64,000 nt of DNA from Pontibacter silvestris (GCF_020907275.1 NZ_JAJJWI010000011.1:1-64000), one strand, 5' to 3'; counted from the first letter of the stretch, positions 7,857 to 17,033 are shown. A program made the numbers and translations. Notes: generated by a model from the letters alone, not told the origin.

Positions 7857-9596
7857 CTATCGTTGCAGCATATAGTTTACTGCCATGTTCAAACCTATCG
7901 TGTACGGCCTGCCTTGTGGAGCCAGCGCCTTATCCGGATCAGCGAGAAGTGAATTAAGGTATCCTCTGTACTCTGGCCCTACCATTACCGAAACGGAGTT
8001 AGTAATTTTCTTACCAACACCGGCTGTAACGTTACCTGAAAACTGCACTTTACGGAATGGTGACTCATCTTCGAAATCGTAAGACACGTTTTTTACTTCG
8101 TTTGTTGATGCCAGAATTGAAGTTTCTATCAGAAAATTAGCAGACATACCTCCGGCAGCGTACCAATACCAGTCTTTTGATATTTTGCCTTCATACTGCA
8201 ACCCAACAGGCACAGTAAGGTGGCGGTAACGGTAACGCACTTCAAAGTCATCTGTCTTGGCTACATTTACTGAGTCTGAAGAAAAGTTATTATTGAGCGA
8301 TGGCAGGAAAACTGTAGACGGATTTAACGCGACGCGCTCATTGGTGCTTGGTTTAACAGAGAACTGCTCTAAAATATAACTTGACTTTGAGCGGGAGGAG
8401 TTTTGGGTAAAGCCAAGGCCCGCCAGTAACTTCACTTTCTTAAACAGGTTGAAACCAGTCTTAAATTCAACCCCAAAAGAGAACGCAGGATCAGTGTTCT
8501 GCTCAAACTCCTCCTGTGCTTCGCTCATGTTTCTGGCAGACTCTACATCAGCCATAGAAAGAGCAGGAGCTGCAAGGCTATACTTGCTTAAATCAGCTAC
8601 TATACTTCCTGCTGACTGGCTACCAACCCCAATGTTCTGGTTAAAAAAAGATGGAGCATATGCCAACCCCAAGCTCCAGCGGCTTTTTTCCTTACTGGAT
8701 TCTTGCTGTTGCTTGTTTTCTTTGTCTTGCAGATCAGAATTAAAAGCCAGTGCCAACGCTTCTATTTGTTTTTGTTGGTTCTCTGAGGGGGTATTACCCT
8801 GCTCTTTTAGCTCATGGCGCTGCTTTGGCATCATATCTAAAACAGAAGGGTTAATCACCAGCGATTGCACAGATTTAGTGCTACCTGCTACATTCTTATA
8901 CGGCACAGATACGGAAACCATAGCCTGGCGCGCTGTCTGGTAGAAAGGCTGTAGCGATTTAAATACTGTACCTGCCTTTAGCGCAACATCTTCCACATCT
9001 GCACCTACACTACCTGATTTTGCCAATGCAGAAGCCCTTCTTAAAACAGCTTCCCTGTCGTTATCTGCCTCAGCTACTGTTGCTATGTCAAACTTGCTTT
9101 TGTGCTTCTTATCGAAAGCAGTATGCGCCATTAAGCTCTCTGCTGCCTCGGTAGCTTCAGGCACTACAGAGGCATGTGTAACGCTTGCTGTTTTATTTAC
9201 CTCTATCCCTTGCGCCGCTAAAGCTTTTTCTATAACATCTGGCTCTATGGAAACTATGGATGTTGTGTTCTCAGCCTTTCTGTCCGTGGCCAAAGCATCT
9301 GATTGTGGCGACTGTATGGTTGCATTTTTAACTGAGGCTACTGTTTCATCAATAATGTTCTCGTTATTAAAGTTAAATGTAAACAGCGCGCCAGCCAGTA
9401 TAAAAAGGACAAAACAGGCTGCGGCTAATTGCCTGTACAACACCATACGCCCTTTGTAATGTTTACTCTCCTGTACGGTAAGTTCATGATCAATCCGTGC
9501 CCAGAGATCCGGAGAAGGTTTGGCCTCAGCGTCGTGCATGCGGCGCTGGAATTCTTCCTCACTTGGCCCGCGCTTATCGTTAGCTGCTGATGACAT
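7857..9596 (-). CDS. Protein with a cytoplasmic tail, one TM helix and a predicted C-terminal outer-membrane barrel; probable partner of the adjacent ECF sigma factor
   Basis: A 579-aa protein with three parts. Residues 1-50 are polar and cytoplasmic-looking, with a PSPDLWARIDHEL motif like that of proteins encoded beside ECF sigma factors in Bacteroidota. Residues about 55-75 form one strong TM helix (LAAACFVLFILAGALFTF). A long polar linker (about 80-300) leads to a beta-strand-rich C-terminal half with alternating aromatic residues (RWSLGLAYAPSFF, KDWYWYAAGG, VMVGPEYRGYL), which resembles the porin-like outer membrane beta-barrel family. Its start codon lies inside the end of the sigma factor gene (17-base overlap), so the two are probably translationally coupled. 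I infer that the N-terminal part binds the sigma factor and the rest senses the envelope. Confidence 0.75.
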   Translation of the reverse strand: MSSAANDKRGPSEEEFQRRMHDAEAKPSPDLWARIDHELTVQESKHYKGRMVLYRQLAAACFVLFILAGALFTFNFNNENIIDETVASVKNATIQSPQSDALATDRKAENTTSIVSIEPDVIEKALAAQGIEVNKTASVTHASVVPEATEAAESLMAHTAFDKKHKSKFDIATVAEADNDREAVLRRASALAKSGSVGADVEDVALKAGTVFKSLQPFYQTARQAMVSVSVPYKNVAGSTKSVQSLVINPSVLDMMPKQRHELKEQGNTPSENQQKQIEALALAFNSDLQDKENKQQQESSKEKSRWSLGLAYAPSFFNQNIGVGSQSAGSIVADLSKYSLAAPALSMADVESARNMSEAQEEFEQNTDPAFSFGVEFKTGFNLFKKVKLLAGLGFTQNSSRSKSSYILEQFSVKPSTNERVALNPSTVFLPSLNNNFSSDSVNVAKTDDFEVRYRYRHLTVPVGLQYEGKISKDWYWYAAGGMSANFLIETSILASTNEVKNVSYDFEDESPFRKVQFSGNVTAGVGKKITNSVSVMVGPEYRGYLNSLLADPDKALAPQGRPYTIGLNMAVNYMLQR

Positions 9597-10158
9597 GCTC
9601 GTTATATGTTTTATCTTGCCGTGTAAGCATACCTTGTAGTATGGCTCTGGCTCGTGAATACTGCGATTTGGATGTTCCCTCAGAAATACCCAGCATTTCG
9701 CCTATTTCTTTGTGGTTATAGCCCTCAATGGCATATAAATTAAAAACCATCTGGTATCGTGGTGCCAGGCTTTGAATCATGCTAAGAAGCTCATCTAAAC
9801 TGTAGCCCGTCAGGTTCACATCGTTTGAGCTAATATTTGTCACTTCTTCCGTTTCGTGCGAAACAGTAAGCAACTGCTTGCTCCTTAAGTGTTTTAATGC
9901 CGTGTTAACCACTATTCTTCGTATCCAAAATTCCAACGGGCAGTCCCGTTTAAAGTTTTGAATATTGGAGAACACCTTCACAAAAGCATCTTGCATAATA
10001 TCTTCAGCCTCAAAAGTAGTGGGGGCATAGCGTAGGCAGACTAGCATCATCTTTTTACTGTGGAGGTCATAGAGAAGCCGTTGCATCTCACGCTTACCTG
10101 CGATGCACCCTTCTATGAGTTTCTCCTCGTCTGACTTTGGTTTAGTAAAAAGCTTCAA
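9580..10158 (-). CDS. ECF-type RNA polymerase sigma factor
   Basis: A 192-aa sigma-70 family protein with regions 2 and 4 only, as in extracytoplasmic-function sigma factors. Region 2 holds LRYAPTTFEAEDIMQDAFVK and the following WIRRIVVNTALKHLR helix; region 4 ends with the DNA-binding helix-turn-helix (GYNHKEIGEMLGISEGTSKS). The frame starts at TTG (10156-10158); an in-frame stop lies three codons upstream and the next ATG would delete part of region 2, so TTG is the likely real start, a weak codon that may keep levels low. The gene overlaps the barrel protein gene by 17 bases, forming a regulator-sensor pair. Target genes cannot be read from the window. Confidence 0.92.
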   Translation of the reverse strand: MKLFTKPKSDEEKLIEGCIAGKREMQRLLYDLHSKKMMLVCLRYAPTTFEAEDIMQDAFVKVFSNIQNFKRDCPLEFWIRRIVVNTALKHLRSKQLLTVSHETEEVTNISSNDVNLTGYSLDELLSMIQSLAPRYQMVFNLYAIEGYNHKEIGEMLGISEGTSKSQYSRARAILQGMLTRQDKTYNEHVISS

Positions 10159-10528
10159 GCGCTGCCTATTAATGCCTTACACACCACTATGATTCCTTTT
10201 TAGATACAATGGTTGCAAGCGATTTAAAAAATTCAGACTTTTTATACTTCTCTAATGAATGCAAAAAGCCATATCTAATTTATGAAAATACTATGAATGT
10301 TTTAGATCAACGTCCTCTAAAAACTAAAATATTATCAGGCTACTTTTCTGTTAATAAAACAGTTACATAAAGAGATAAGCTTATGAGGCAACAGAACAAG
10401 TTCCAGATATTTAATATGCTATAAGATTTTGGCACATATTTCTACAGGCATAAAACGTGAAAGCCTCTCAAATGAGAGGCTTTCACGTTTTCCTTTAAAC
10501 TTTAATACTATGTATGATAAGTTTTAGA
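10159..10528. other. Intergenic region upstream of the sigma factor
   Basis: 370 bases between the sigma factor gene and the end of the YkvA gene, both on the minus strand. It contains the long YkvA terminator (10452-10491) and should contain the sigma factor promoter. No exact TAnnTTTG box is visible, which would fit a promoter read by an alternative sigma factor, but that is only a suggestion. Confidence 0.5.
10452..10491 (-). terminator. Terminator of the YkvA-family gene
   Basis: A perfect 18-bp stem (AAAACGTGAAAGCCTCTC against GAGAGGCTTTCACGTTTT) with a 4-base loop. The stem ends in A4/T4 on both strands, so it could work in either direction; only the minus-strand gene 10529-10930 ends here. 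Confidence 0.85.
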
Positions 10529-10930
10529 TTAGAACATACTCATGTGCAAAAACTTATATAACACCAGTGCCAGCACAGCAAAAGCAATTGCCCAAACATA
10601 ACCTATAATCTTATACGCATCAGCAATGTGCTCACCAGAGGCACTCATTTCTTCAAAGGCTTGCAGCCGTGCATGCCCCAGCACATTTTTTGAAAGCAAC
10701 TGGTACGAAATGTTTAAACCTAAAGCGACCACTACAATGTCATCTAAAAAACCAAATACGGCCGTTAAATCCGGAATAAAATCTATAGGGCTAACAGCAT
10801 AGCTGATAGCAACAGCCAATAGCAGCCGCACATACCATTTCACACGACTATCACGGTACGCCAGGTAAAGTGCATATACTTCAGTATTTAATTCGTGCGT
10901 TTTCTGTTTTATTGAGTTTAGCTGTGCCAT
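10529..10930 (-). CDS. YkvA family (DUF1232) membrane protein
   Basis: A 133-aa protein with the DUF1232 core: a helix WYVRLLLAVAISYAVSPIDF followed by IPDLTAVFGFLDDIVVV, the hallmark SPIDFIPD...GxxDD pattern near residues 45-70. A second hydrophobic helix is at the C-terminus (VWAIAFAVLALVLYKFL). The family is widespread and of unknown function, and is thought to be membrane-associated. It is last in a run of minus-strand genes (TPR protein, comA, DUF368, aroE), but 155 bases separate it from aroE, so it may have its own promoter. Confidence 0.85.
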   Translation of the reverse strand: MAQLNSIKQKTHELNTEVYALYLAYRDSRVKWYVRLLLAVAISYAVSPIDFIPDLTAVFGFLDDIVVVALGLNISYQLLSKNVLGHARLQAFEEMSASGEHIADAYKIIGYVWAIAFAVLALVLYKFLHMSMF

Positions 10931-11085
10931 AATAAACTTGTACTAATTTTTCGTCTTTTACGGAAACAGCACAGTAAAAAGTTGCACAAGGCTAAGCTGT
11001 ATAAAAACTATATTTCTGATTATAAAGCCATTTCACTAGCTTACTATAGCAAGAACACCTTATGTACTAACTTAAAATATTTTCC

Positions 11086-11844
11086 TTATGGCAATGCATT
11101 AGCTTGTTCTGATGAGTTCCAGATGTCCCAGGCAGCTATAGCTTGGCGGTAAAGCATTGGCAATCCGTTCACTGTTTTTGCTCCTACTTCTACACCTTTT
11201 TTAAGGAACAGAGTTTCCTCAGGATTATATACCAGGTCATACAGGTAATGCTTAGCAGTAAGCGCATGATAAGGCAGAGGAGGCGCGGTATCTACATTAG
11301 GCAACATACCCAGTGGAGTAGTATTAACAATCAGATTATAATCCTGTAACAGTTCTGCGGTTAGAGTCTCGTAAGAAAGTTCATTCTCAGCTGGGCTGCG
11401 AGATACACAGGTAAAGCTTATGTCCAGAGCTTTGAGCGCAGCCCAAACAGCTTTCGCAGCACCTCCGGTTCCTAAAACCAACGCTTTAATTCTTTCTTCC
11501 AGCGGATAAAACTCTTCCAGGCTTTCTTTAAAACCTATATAGTCTGTGTTGTACCCTTTGGTTCTGCCATTGCTGATCCTGATGGTATTCACGGCTCCAA
11601 CACTTGCTGCAGCCTCATCCAATTCATTTAACAGTGGTATTACCTGCTCTTTGTAAGGCACCGTTACATTAAGCCCCATTAGTTCCGGCTCCTGTGCCAG
11701 CAGTTCTTTAAGTGCATCTATTTCTGCTAACTCATATAGTTCATACTGTGCATCGGTTATATCTTCCTTTGCAAACTTTTCTGTAAAGAACTTTTTAGAG
11801 AATGAATGACCAAGTTTCTTTCCTATGAGTCCGAACTTCCGCAT
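11086..11844 (-). CDS. aroE: Shikimate dehydrogenase
   Basis: Reduces 3-dehydroshikimate to shikimate with NADPH in the chorismate pathway. The 252-aa length is usual for the compact Bacteroidota form. The substrate site is intact: SxS-like GHSFSKKFF near the start, the catalytic Lys in LNVTVPYKEQV (about residue 67), Asn and Asp in AVNTIR and YNTDYIGF. The NADP-binding glycine loop is VLGTGGAAKAVWAAL (about residues 123-137). It follows the DUF368 gene by about 100 bases on the same strand. Other aro genes are absent, so the clustering is not pathway-driven. Confidence 0.95.
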   Translation of the reverse strand: MRKFGLIGKKLGHSFSKKFFTEKFAKEDITDAQYELYELAEIDALKELLAQEPELMGLNVTVPYKEQVIPLLNELDEAAASVGAVNTIRISNGRTKGYNTDYIGFKESLEEFYPLEERIKALVLGTGGAAKAVWAALKALDISFTCVSRSPAENELSYETLTAELLQDYNLIVNTTPLGMLPNVDTAPPLPYHALTAKHYLYDLVYNPEETLFLKKGVEVGAKTVNGLPMLYRQAIAAWDIWNSSEQANALP

Positions 11845-11946
11845 TGGCTTTAATTAATTTTAATGATTACTTAAGCCCCTATTAAGCTTAACTTCTTGCT
11901 TTCAAGATATAAATAGCCTATAGGTTTACTATTATGCTACCACTCT

Positions 11947-12891
11947 TTAAACTTTTGCTGTATTGTCGCTTGTAAAGCGGTCTACCAGGTAAACCAGCAG
12001 AAAGCCTAGTACAGCCAGAATAATGGCATAGGTTAAGTAAGACTCTTGCCCCGTAAGCGCTGTATAATCACCAGGCAATATATTGTCTTGCAACAGGGGT
12101 TTTGCCACACCATGGCTATCGGTGTATGTTTCTGTTGTCTTCTTCCAAGGCCACACCTTATTTAACGACCCCACCATAAAGCCTGTCAGCAAGGCGACAG
12201 TAAGGTTATGATACCTCTGTAACATCCAGTTAAGTACATGCGAGAAAATAAGGATACCTGTTATGCAGCCCACACCGAACACAGCTATTACCTCAGCTCT
12301 CAGGTCTCTAACTGCGCCAAGTATATATTCATATTTGCCTAACAACACCAGGATAAAGCTACCCGATATGCCTGGCAAGATCATGGCGCAGATAGCTATG
12401 GCACCCGATAAAAATATAAACCGAAGTGCTTCCGGTGTCTGTGCAGGAGTTGCCACTGTTATATAATAAGCCAGGGCAACTCCTATTAAGCCGGCCACCA
12501 CTACACCAGCAGTCCAGCGGGTTATGTTTTTACCTACAACCAGTGCAGAGGCTACTATCAGTCCGAAAAAGAACGACCACAGCATCTCCGGGTAATTCTC
12601 CAGAAGGTATAGAATAACCCTTGCCAGCGATGCAACAGAAAACCCAATGCCAGCCAACAGTACTACTAAAAAATTCCCGTTGATATGGCGCCAGAAACCT
12701 GCCAGGTTAAAGCGCAACAACAGCTTTATAGCCTCACCATTAACGGAGCGTATAGACCCAAGCAATTCTTCGTAAATACCAGTAATAAAGGCAATTGTAC
12801 CTCCTGATACACCCGGCACTACATCGGCAGCTCCCATGGCCGCACCTTTAGCAAATAGCAATAGGTTTTCTCTAAGCGATCTGTTTTTCAT
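11947..12891 (-). CDS. DUF368 family polyprenyl-phosphate translocase
   Basis: A 314-aa polytopic inner-membrane protein with about eight hydrophobic segments. The family signature is at the N-terminus (GAADVVPGVSGGTIAFITGI) and a second, related one is in the middle (AICAMILPGISGSFILVLLG), reflecting the internal repeat of this fold. DUF368 proteins (PopT) are known to return undecaprenyl phosphate across the membrane so that it can be reused in wall and O-antigen synthesis. It lies downstream of comA across a terminator, so it is probably expressed separately. Family assignment is certain; lipid-carrier specificity is by homology. Confidence 0.9.
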   Translation of the reverse strand: MKNRSLRENLLLFAKGAAMGAADVVPGVSGGTIAFITGIYEELLGSIRSVNGEAIKLLLRFNLAGFWRHINGNFLVVLLAGIGFSVASLARVILYLLENYPEMLWSFFFGLIVASALVVGKNITRWTAGVVVAGLIGVALAYYITVATPAQTPEALRFIFLSGAIAICAMILPGISGSFILVLLGKYEYILGAVRDLRAEVIAVFGVGCITGILIFSHVLNWMLQRYHNLTVALLTGFMVGSLNKVWPWKKTTETYTDSHGVAKPLLQDNILPGDYTALTGQESYLTYAIILAVLGFLLVYLVDRFTSDNTAKV

Positions 12892-12936
12892 GTACTATAA
12901 CAATGGTTTACACTTCTTCTGCGATACTCACAATGA

Positions 12937-12970
12937 AAATTGCCCGTTTGGGTACACCAACGGGCAATTT
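12937..12970 (-). terminator. Terminator of the TPR-comA operon
   Basis: A perfect 12-bp stem (AAATTGCCCGTT, 12937-12948, against 12959-12970) with a 10-base loop, 39 bases past the comA stop, followed on the minus strand by TCATTG after a T-run. Confidence 0.8.
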
Positions 12971-13009
12971 ATAGTTTTATATTGATATCTATTAATATTT
13001 AACCAATTC

Positions 13010-13783
13010 CTAACATGGTTTTTCCATATTAAGGAAGTGTGTAAAGGTATCACCACGCAAGCCTAAACGGATTGTTTCCAAAGGAATAACCTCACTCGGC
13101 GCAATATTACCAAGGTTAACATTTGCTCCCAATAGTTTAATAAACCACACCTGCTGTTCTTTCTGTGGAGCCTCCCAAATAATTTTTTCAAAAGGAATTT
13201 TAGTCAGAATCTCCTCTACCAGACCGCTTCTGACCTCTCCGGTTGATCTGAACAACCCAACGTTACCTCCTTCACGGGCCTCCCCAATCACTTTCCAAGC
13301 ACCGGCATCTAATTCTTCCTGCATAAGCTTAATCCACTTATAAGGAGGAATTATTTTTTCGGCATCTTTAGATCCAACTTCTGAAAGCACTGTTACCTGT
13401 TCGGCAAGTTTTTGGATGTATTCGCATTTCTGATCATGATCCAGTTCGATAGAACCATCTGATACTTCTGCAAATGTCATCTCGTACTTATCCAGCACAC
13501 GACGATAATCATCAAACTGATCACGCACAATAAAAGCCTCGAACAGCGTACCGCCAAAATAAACAGGTATGCCGGCACTTCTGTAAGCATCCAGCTTTCC
13601 TTTTAGGTTAGGCACCACATATGAGGTCGACCAGCCTAGCTTTACAATGTCTATATACTCTCCGGCAACTTCTAGTAAGTCTTCTACCTCTCTTATGCTC
13701 AGGCCCTTGTCCATGGCCATAGTATAACCTTTATCACGTGGTTTAGCGTCGCGTTCCGGGAGGTTGTTAAGCGTGTAGTTCAT
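13010..13783 (-). CDS. comA: Phosphosulfolactate synthase
   Basis: A 257-aa TIM-barrel enzyme of the ComA family, which adds sulfite to phosphoenolpyruvate to make (2R)-phospho-3-sulfolactate. Conserved segments include KPRDKGYTMAMDKGLS, the DIVKLGWSTSYV strand, GIPVYFGGTLFE, EVSDGSIEL and the C-terminal RLGLRGDTF. The family is best known from coenzyme M synthesis in methanogens and sulfolactate in Bacillus spores; its product in Bacteroidota is less clear. It starts 6 bases after the TPR gene stop, so the two form an operon ending at the hairpin 12937-12970. No comB or comC homologue is in the window. Family assignment is firm; the end product is open. Confidence 0.9.
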   Translation of the reverse strand: MNYTLNNLPERDAKPRDKGYTMAMDKGLSIREVEDLLEVAGEYIDIVKLGWSTSYVVPNLKGKLDAYRSAGIPVYFGGTLFEAFIVRDQFDDYRRVLDKYEMTFAEVSDGSIELDHDQKCEYIQKLAEQVTVLSEVGSKDAEKIIPPYKWIKLMQEELDAGAWKVIGEAREGGNVGLFRSTGEVRSGLVEEILTKIPFEKIIWEAPQKEQQVWFIKLLGANVNLGNIAPSEVIPLETIRLGLRGDTFTHFLNMEKPC

Positions 13784-13789
13784 TTAAAT

Positions 13790-15187
13790 TTACTTACGAT
13801 ACTGATCAATTAATCTGGATAAAGCACGTTGTGACTCCAGTTCTGGAAAGAACTCAAACAGCAACTTGTGCTTGTCGAAGTCCAAAATTAATGCATTTTC
13901 CAGATAATTGTATGCTTCTCTATATTTTCCTGCCGAAAGCATATAGGCACACGCCCTGTAATACAGCTCTGCTTCTTTAGGCTGAAGCTCTATTGCATTC
14001 AGTATGATATCGATAGCCTCCTCAAAATTACCTTGTTCGTAAAGTATAATGGACCAGTTAAGATAAATATTTTTATCGCCAGGCTGAATTTCCGCGGCAC
14101 GCTCATAGCTTTCCAGTGCCGACACCACATGACCTACATGATATTCTGCTGCGGCCAGGGCTATCCAGTATTCAGGGCTATCGTCGTACAGGTTAACAGC
14201 TTTCTTAAAAAAATGTACCGCCTCATACCATTTGCCCTGCGCATCCAGAATAACGCCTATACCAAACCAAGCCTCATCCATTTCCGGATCAAGGTCTATG
14301 GACTTTTGGTAATAGCGCCTGGCAAGGTCCCAGTGCTGTAACTTTTCATAGCATTCGCCTATGTTGCAGTAAACTTCTGCCGAGGGAGTGTCATGCTCTA
14401 TCATAGCATTGAAAGCCTCGATAGCTTTACTGTACTCGCCTATAAAAACATAAGCATTAGCCATGTTATTGTAAGCTGTAACAAAGCTTGGCTTTATAAT
14501 GGTTGCATAGTCGTAAGCAGCAATAGCCTTATCGTAAGCACCTATTTTATTATATACATTCCCCAGGTTAAACCATGCTACATCTGAATAAGGATCATTA
14601 TCCACAAACTCCTGGAAAAAAGAAAGATGCTCTTTCATACTTCCGGTAATATCCATACAGTAGATAATTTCCTGCATGGCTGCTTCGTTTTCCAGATTCA
14701 GCGCTATACACTTTTTATAGTACTTAATAGCTGAGCTTAACTTACCCCAGCTTTGGTAAGCTAAACCAATGTTGAAGAAAATGTCATCCCGATCTTCCGC
14801 AAAAGCCAAGGCTTTTTTAAAATAACCGATAGCATCCCGATACTCACCGCGCTGCGTGAAAATGATACCTCTGGTCAGCATTACATCCGGATTCTCCGGC
14901 TCCACATCAGCTACCTGGTTTATTAACATAAGCGCATCATCAAAGCTGCCGGACATAGCCAGCAACTGCGCTTTATCAATTAAAAGCTCTGTAGAAAAAG
15001 GGTATTGGGCAATGGCTGAGTCGCATGCGGCTAAAGCCTTTTTATATTCAAAATTAGCGGTATAATGGTCTATTATAAACTCAAAATCATTAAGATCGAA
15101 AAATACGGTCTCGTTACTTCCGAGCATCTGCTCGAAACGCTGTATCAGTTCCAGCTCTTCGCTGTGTTCTTCAAAGTTTTCTTTCAT
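13790..15187 (-). CDS. Tetratricopeptide repeat protein
   Basis: A 465-aa soluble protein made almost wholly of TPR units, about 12 in a row, with typical helices such as AIGYFKKALAFAE, AIAAYDYATIIKPSF, ARRYYQKSIDLDPEMDEAWFG and ALESYERAAEIQPGDKN. It has no signal peptide, so it should be cytoplasmic and act as a protein-interaction scaffold. I use the ATG at 15185-15187 (MKENFEEHSEEL); the frame also has a TTG two codons earlier. It is the first gene of an operon with comA, six bases apart, so its unknown partner may be linked to that enzyme or to a broader process. Confidence 0.88.
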   Translation of the reverse strand: MKENFEEHSEELELIQRFEQMLGSNETVFFDLNDFEFIIDHYTANFEYKKALAACDSAIAQYPFSTELLIDKAQLLAMSGSFDDALMLINQVADVEPENPDVMLTRGIIFTQRGEYRDAIGYFKKALAFAEDRDDIFFNIGLAYQSWGKLSSAIKYYKKCIALNLENEAAMQEIIYCMDITGSMKEHLSFFQEFVDNDPYSDVAWFNLGNVYNKIGAYDKAIAAYDYATIIKPSFVTAYNNMANAYVFIGEYSKAIEAFNAMIEHDTPSAEVYCNIGECYEKLQHWDLARRYYQKSIDLDPEMDEAWFGIGVILDAQGKWYEAVHFFKKAVNLYDDSPEYWIALAAAEYHVGHVVSALESYERAAEIQPGDKNIYLNWSIILYEQGNFEEAIDIILNAIELQPKEAELYYRACAYMLSAGKYREAYNYLENALILDFDKHKLLFEFFPELESQRALSRLIDQYRK

Positions 15188-15265
15188 CTCCAATATCCAA
15201 CCAGCTGCTATAAACAGCCTTTGTCATACTACATTTTAACCGTGCAAATAGTTTAGTCACAGGCA

Positions 15266-16255
15266 CTATACAGCCGGTTTTGAGGCACCTTTGTTTGCCT
15301 CCTGAAGCTGTCTGCAGCTCCAGGAAATTGTATCAGAAAGCGCCCTGAATTGTAAACCAATGGCTTCCTGCACTTTATCACTTTGAAACAAATGGCTCTT
15401 TCCTGCTACTCGTGCTGTATCTTTTGTAATGAGCGGCCGGCCACCTGTAAACCAGGCACGCATATGCTCCAGGCGCCACACCACCTCCGCTATTACCGGA
15501 GGCACTTTAACAGCGGGTGCTTTTTTCCCAAAGCAGGCAGCAGCCTCCTCAAAGAACTCTTTGTAAGAAAGCTGTCCGGCATTTAATATAAATCTTTCTC
15601 CAGAGATATCCGAAAAAGTTAAGCGCAACATTGCTTCCACTACATCCCGGACATCTACAAAGTTTGCGCTACCGACTGTGTAAAAAGAGTTTTCATTAAA
15701 AACGTATTTAAACAACTGTGTACTGCTCCGGCTCCAGTCAGCAGGCCCTAACACTACAGACGGATTTACGATTACAGCGCTGAGCCCTTCTGCCACACCC
15801 CGCCACACTTCCAGCTCTCCCCAATATTTTGAGCTGGCATAGGCCGAGTGATCTTCAGCTGCATCCCATTTATTCTTCTCGGTGAGCAAGTTTTCTCCTT
15901 TAGAGCGGCCTATTGCTGCAATAGAGCTTACATGGCACAGTTTAATGTCTCCAGCCTCTATACAGGCATCTACGATATTGGCTGTACCCTCTATGTTTAT
16001 CTGCTTCAGCAATGCTTCATCTTGTGGTGCATAAGAAACAAGCCCTGCGCAATGGAACACATAGCGCACTTCCTGTAAAGCTTTTCTCAGCAAAACAGGG
16101 TCCAGAACATCGCCTTCCAGCCACTCTACCTGATCGCCCCCAGGCAAAACAGGCACCTGCTCCCGGTAGAGTGCCCTTACACAATGCCCCTGCTGCACAA
16201 GCCCTTCAATCAAAAAGCTGCCGATCAGGCCACTGCCGCCTGTTACAAATATCAT
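15266..16255 (-). CDS. NAD-dependent epimerase/dehydratase family protein (extended SDR)
   Basis: A 329-aa extended short-chain dehydrogenase. The Rossmann glycine motif is at the very start (FVTGGSGLIGSFL, TGxxGxxG). An acidic/NAD contact (LEGDVLD), a Ser in HVSSIAAIG and the YxxxK pair in SAYASSKYWGE (about residues 139-147) complete the catalytic set. The closest general type is the dihydroflavonol reductase/epimerase group; the substrate cannot be told. It is 10 bases upstream of nothing recognisable and reads on the minus strand between the CpsB-like phosphatase and the TPR operon, 31 bases after the former, so co-transcription with the phosphatase gene is possible. Confidence 0.88.
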   Translation of the reverse strand: MIFVTGGSGLIGSFLIEGLVQQGHCVRALYREQVPVLPGGDQVEWLEGDVLDPVLLRKALQEVRYVFHCAGLVSYAPQDEALLKQINIEGTANIVDACIEAGDIKLCHVSSIAAIGRSKGENLLTEKNKWDAAEDHSAYASSKYWGELEVWRGVAEGLSAVIVNPSVVLGPADWSRSSTQLFKYVFNENSFYTVGSANFVDVRDVVEAMLRLTFSDISGERFILNAGQLSYKEFFEEAAACFGKKAPAVKVPPVIAEVVWRLEHMRAWFTGGRPLITKDTARVAGKSHLFQSDKVQEAIGLQFRALSDTISWSCRQLQEANKGASKPAV

Positions 16256-16286
16256 ATTATAAGAGGAGTTTAAACTTAGGAGGATT

Positions 16287-17033
16287 TTAAAGTTTACTAT
16301 TAAGCACTGGCAACGCTAATGCCTTAGACAGATACTTACACTTTAGCACTTTCTTTAGTGAATCAGTATGTTTGAGGCCATGGGCATCAGAACCCAGGAA
16401 ATCAACCAACCCTTCATCCACAAGCCGCTCTGCCATATCTTTTGCACCTGCTGAATAATAACCGACTAAAGAGTTTAGATTGGGTTGAAAAAGAACACCA
16501 AGCTCCTTTAACGCTACCAATTCATTGAACTTACCATAAAAGTAAGTATAACGCTCCGGATGAGCCAGCACAGGAGTATACCCTCTGGCACGCATCCTGA
16601 AGATGGCTTCTTTCAGGTTGAGAGGCTCATTCATGAAAGAGGTTTCGAAAAGCAGGTAGTTGTCTCCGAAGGTTAGTAGTTCTTCCCCATTATTCAGTTT
16701 TTGCAGCAAACCCTCATCCAGGTAATTTTCAGCAGCACAAGCAAGCTCTATTTTTATGCCTGTTCCGTCTACTGCGGTACGTAACAGTTCCAGTCGCTCC
16801 CGTATTCCATCGGGAGTGTTCTGGTAAAAATCACTCATAATGTGTGGCGTCATGATGAGTTTACGGTAGCCCAGTTCTTTCATGGCTAACACCAGCTCCA
16901 GCGAACGTTCCAGGCTATCTGCACCATCATCTAAGCCAGGAAGTATATGTGAATGCATATCAACCTCCAATGCGCTGAAAGAATCTTCTACAGTATTACT
17001 TCCTCTAAACAAGTTCTTAAAAAACTCCATCAT
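16287..17033 (-). CDS. CpsB/CapC family tyrosine-protein phosphatase (PHP fold)
   Basis: A metal-dependent phosphatase of the PHP superfamily; relatives dephosphorylate tyrosine kinases that control capsule or exopolysaccharide export. Metal-binding motifs are present in order: DMHSHILPGLDDGAD, TPHIMSDFY, a Glu/Asn segment CAAENYLDEG, LAHPERYTYF and LGSDAHGLKHT. I start it at ATG 17031-17033 (MMEFFKNLFRG; 248 aa) because the upstream 26 residues of the longer frame are unlike the family. No polysaccharide synthesis genes or Wzc-type kinase are nearby, so its target must lie elsewhere. Confidence 0.88.
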   Translation of the reverse strand: MMEFFKNLFRGSNTVEDSFSALEVDMHSHILPGLDDGADSLERSLELVLAMKELGYRKLIMTPHIMSDFYQNTPDGIRERLELLRTAVDGTGIKIELACAAENYLDEGLLQKLNNGEELLTFGDNYLLFETSFMNEPLNLKEAIFRMRARGYTPVLAHPERYTYFYGKFNELVALKELGVLFQPNLNSLVGYYSAGAKDMAERLVDEGLVDFLGSDAHGLKHTDSLKKVLKCKYLSKALALPVLNSKL

